From the NCBI GenBank assembly GCA_902493915.1, contig CABUQY010000055.1:1-11152 (forward strand): a DNA stretch of 11,152 nt, read 5' to 3'. This DNA comes from an uncultured Collinsella sp. GTDB taxonomy: Bacteria; Actinomycetota; Coriobacteriia; Coriobacteriales; Coriobacteriaceae. The position numbers were made by a program, and so were the translations under genes. The stretch's first letter is position 1. Every line of letters begins with the position of its first letter. Shown piece after piece: positions 8,751 to 11,152 of this stretch. A model generated the notes under the pieces. It was not told the DNA's origin. It saw only the letters and a list, made by a program, of their open reading frames with translations, and ran no database searches.

Positions 8751-11152
8751 ATGAGATTGATACACAACAGCCGTCTTCCGCAGTTTCGCACTCCGTTTGG
8801 CGCTGTGACCACAGGAACTACCCTTTCGCTCTCCGTGATTCTGGAGGATGCCGATCCCGCGCAGGCAACGCTTACGCTCCGGACCTGGGTCGATGAGATC
8901 GGTGAGTCTCGGTATCCAATGACGCACGAAGGCGACGGCATCTTTACCGTCGAGTTGGAGTGCGCCGAGCCCTGTCTTATCTGGTACAGCTTTATATGCA
9001 ATATCGAGGGCCAGCCCGAGGTCCGCTTGGGCGCACCGCAGGGACGCACCGGCGGCGAGGGCGTAACCTACGACTACGCCGAGGTGCCGTCATTCCAAGT
9101 CACCGTCTACAAACACCGTGAGAACCGTCCCACCTGGTACGAGCGCGGTATGGTCTACCAGATCTTCCCCGATCGCTATGCCCGCGACGAGCACTGGCGC
9201 GAGCGCACGCTGGCCGAGGTCGAAAAACCGCGCAACGGAATCCAGCGCCGGATGGTCGAGGACTGGAACGAGCCGCCCGTTTACGAGCGCGCCGAGGACG
9301 GCTCCATTAAGACCTGGGACTTCTACGGCGGATCGCTCAAGGGTATCCAGGAAGACCTGCCTCGTATCGCCGAGCTGGGCTTTACAGCCATCTACCTCAA
9401 CCCCATTTTTGAAGCCGCGAGCAACCACCGCTACGACACCGCCGATTACACCAAGATCGATCCGATTCTGGGCACCGAGCAGGACTTTACCGAGCTGTGC
9501 GAGGCGGCCGAGAAGCTGGGCATTTCCATCATTCTGGACGGTGTGTTCAACCACACGGGCGACGATTCGATCTACTTCAACCGCTACGGCAACTACCCCG
9601 GCGTGGGCGCGTGGCAGAGCGAGGATTCGCCGTGGCGCGATGCGTTTTATTTCCACGAGGACGGCTCATACGATTGTTGGTGGGGCGTGGGCAATATGCC
9701 CGCTATCAATGAGAGCTCCGAACTGGTACGCGAGCGGCTCCTGGGCAAGGACGGCGTCATTCGTAAATGGCTGCGCGCCGGCGCTCACGGCTGGCGCCTG
9801 GATGTGGCCGACGAGCTTTCCGATGACTTCCTGGCCGAAATCAAGAAGGCAGTACTCGCCGAAAAGCCCGATGCTCTGTTGCTCGGCGAAGTCTGGGAAG
9901 ACGCCTCCAACAAGATCAGCTATGGCCACCTGCGTCGTTACCTGCAGGGCTCCGAGCTCGACTCGGCCATGGATTACCCCTTCCGCGACATGGTCATCGG
10001 CTTTTTGATGGGCTATAAAAACGCCTACCAAGCAGCTGAGGATATCGAGACCCTACGCGAGAACTATCCGCGTGAGGCCCTGTCTTGCGCACTTAATCTG
10101 CTTTCGAGCCACGACCGTCCGCGCATTATCTCGGTGCTCGGCGGCGGCCCCGACGAGTCACAGCTGCCCGAGTGCGAGCGCAGCAAATGGCGCCTGGACG
10201 AGAACGCGATGGGCCTGGCCAAGAGCCGTTTTTGGCTCGCGACGCTCATGCAGATGACGTTCCCGGGCGTTCCCTCAATCTATTACGGTGACGAGTACGG
10301 CTTGGAGGGTCTCACCGATCCGGGTAATCGCCGCACCATGCCGACCAAGGAAGACCTGCACGACTTCGATACGTTCGCGATCGTCAAGAACGCATCTGCC
10401 GTGCGCCGCGCGCTGCCGTTTATGATCGACGGTGAAATCAAGGCCTTCGCGCTCAATGACGAAGTACTCGCCTATACGCGCACCGGTAAAGACGGCGAAT
10501 CCGCGACCGTCATCATAAACCGCAGCCTGCGCAATTCGCATCGCGTGACCATTCCGGCGCTAGGCGAATGTGCGAGCGATGTGATCAGCGGTCACGAGTG
10601 CGAGATCCACAACGGTACCGTCACCCTCGACCTGTACCCGCTGGGCTCTTCGATTATCTATCACCACGCCGAGCAGCGTCTGCAAGAACCGCTCGATCAC
10701 GGCGCGGGCGTTGTGTGCCATATCACATCGGTTCCGTCCGACGACGGCAAGCCGGGTACGATCGGCGCACCCACGCGTCGCTTTATCGACCATCTGGCCG
10801 CCATGGGCATGCGCTACTGGCAGGTTCTCCCCGTCAACCCCACGGACTTCTTCCGCTCCCCTTACGCCGGTCCTTCGGCCTTTGCAGGCAATATCGACCT
10901 GCTACCCGAGAGCCACGAGGAGCTGGCCGCCGACTTTGAAACCTGGAAGGCCCGCGGCGGCGAGGATGCCGACCCGCTGTACACGGCGTTTAAACATCGC
11001 AACGCCGATTGGCTCGAGAAGTACTGCGTCTACATGGCCGTTAAGAAGTACTTTGAGGGCGAGTCGCGCCACGATTGGCCGGCAGATGTTGCGCGCTACA
11101 ACGAGCATCTGATCGACGACAAGCGCTTCCACGACGAGGCCGAGCTTCAGGC
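8751..11152 (+). CDS. GH13 neopullulanase-like alpha-glycosidase fused to GH77 4-alpha-glucanotransferase, 3' end outside window
   Basis: The frame is open from ATG 8751 to the window end: 800 codons with no stop. Residues 1 to about 115 form a beta-rich N-terminal domain, possibly CBM34-like. The GH13 barrel starts at WYERGMVYQIFPDRYA. Its motifs are DGVFNHTG (Asp263, His268), GWRLDVADE (nucleophile Asp351), LLGEVW (acid/base Glu380) and SSHDRPR (His454, Asp455), so it looks active. The WWGVGNMPAIN segment and FEAASNHRYDTADY are typical of neopullulanase/cyclomaltodextrinase relatives. After a short beta-domain, from about residue 645, the sequence becomes the N-terminus of a MalQ-type GH77 enzyme: TSVPS, YWQVLPVNPT and SPYAGPSAFAGNIDLL. 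The GH77 catalytic residues would lie beyond the window. The likely role is hydrolysis and disproportionation of maltodextrins from glycogen or starch, in the cytoplasm, since no signal peptide is seen. The Shine-Dalgarno sequence is weak (GGA, 8741-8743). The gene is separated from glgA by a terminator, so it is its own unit. Confidence 0.9.
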   Translation, partial: MRLIHNSRLPQFRTPFGAVTTGTTLSLSVILEDADPAQATLTLRTWVDEIGESRYPMTHEGDGIFTVELECAEPCLIWYSFICNIEGQPEVRLGAPQGRTGGEGVTYDYAEVPSFQVTVYKHRENRPTWYERGMVYQIFPDRYARDEHWRERTLAEVEKPRNGIQRRMVEDWNEPPVYERAEDGSIKTWDFYGGSLKGIQEDLPRIAELGFTAIYLNPIFEAASNHRYDTADYTKIDPILGTEQDFTELCEAAEKLGISIILDGVFNHTGDDSIYFNRYGNYPGVGAWQSEDSPWRDAFYFHEDGSYDCWWGVGNMPAINESSELVRERLLGKDGVIRKWLRAGAHGWRLDVADELSDDFLAEIKKAVLAEKPDALLLGEVWEDASNKISYGHLRRYLQGSELDSAMDYPFRDMVIGFLMGYKNAYQAAEDIETLRENYPREALSCALNLLSSHDRPRIISVLGGGPDESQLPECERSKWRLDENAMGLAKSRFWLATLMQMTFPGVPSIYYGDEYGLEGLTDPGNRRTMPTKEDLHDFDTFAIVKNASAVRRALPFMIDGEIKAFALNDEVLAYTRTGKDGESATVIINRSLRNSHRVTIPALGECASDVISGHECEIHNGTVTLDLYPLGSSIIYHHAEQRLQEPLDHGAGVVCHITSVPSDDGKPGTIGAPTRRFIDHLAAMGMRYWQVLPVNPTDFFRSPYAGPSAFAGNIDLLPESHEELAADFETWKARGGEDADPLYTAFKHRNADWLEKYCVYMAVKKYFEGESRHDWPADVARYNEHLIDDKRFHDEAELQ

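Overview
The window is a glycogen-metabolism locus, with every gene on the + strand. High G+C at third codon positions, AT-richer gaps, a Firmicutes-like glgC/glgD pair and Lys/Ala-rich protein tails of the kind common in high-GC Gram-positives suggest a gut Coriobacteriia member such as Collinsella. That placement is an inference from style and gene content, not from a marker gene.

Layout. Positions 1-1074 hold the 3' part of glgB (branching enzyme), ending in a 69-residue Lys/Ala/Pro tail. It is followed by glgP (glycogen phosphorylase, 1167-3593), glgC (ADP-glucose pyrophosphorylase, 3696-4844), glgD (its catalytically degenerate paralogue, 4849-5976) and glgA (glycogen synthase, 6067-8319), which carries a 259-residue charged tail. 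A strong 20-bp-stem terminator (8343-8389) closes this glgB-P-C-D-A cluster. A 431-bp AT-richer gap follows (8320-8750). It holds the terminator, a 134-bp inverted-repeat element (8411-8544), two direct repeats that look like protein-binding sites, a possible -10 box and a leader hairpin. The last gene (8751 to the window end) is open at its 3' side: a GH13 neopullulanase-like alpha-glycosidase fused in frame to a GH77 4-alpha-glucanotransferase.

How the genes work together. GlgC, probably modulated by GlgD, makes ADP-glucose. GlgA extends alpha-1,4 chains and GlgB adds alpha-1,6 branches. GlgP releases glucose-1-phosphate from chain ends. The GH13-GH77 protein would hydrolyse and redistribute the maltodextrins left by phosphorolysis or taken up from the gut. 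Synthesis and breakdown genes sit in one apparent operon, so control is probably largely allosteric, with hairpins at each real intergenic gap possibly tuning relative expression.

The most unusual features are the histone-H1-like polycationic tails on two separate glycogen enzymes of the same operon, which share sequence with each other, and the 134-bp nested inverted repeat. I see no CRISPR array, tRNA, rRNA or transposase gene.
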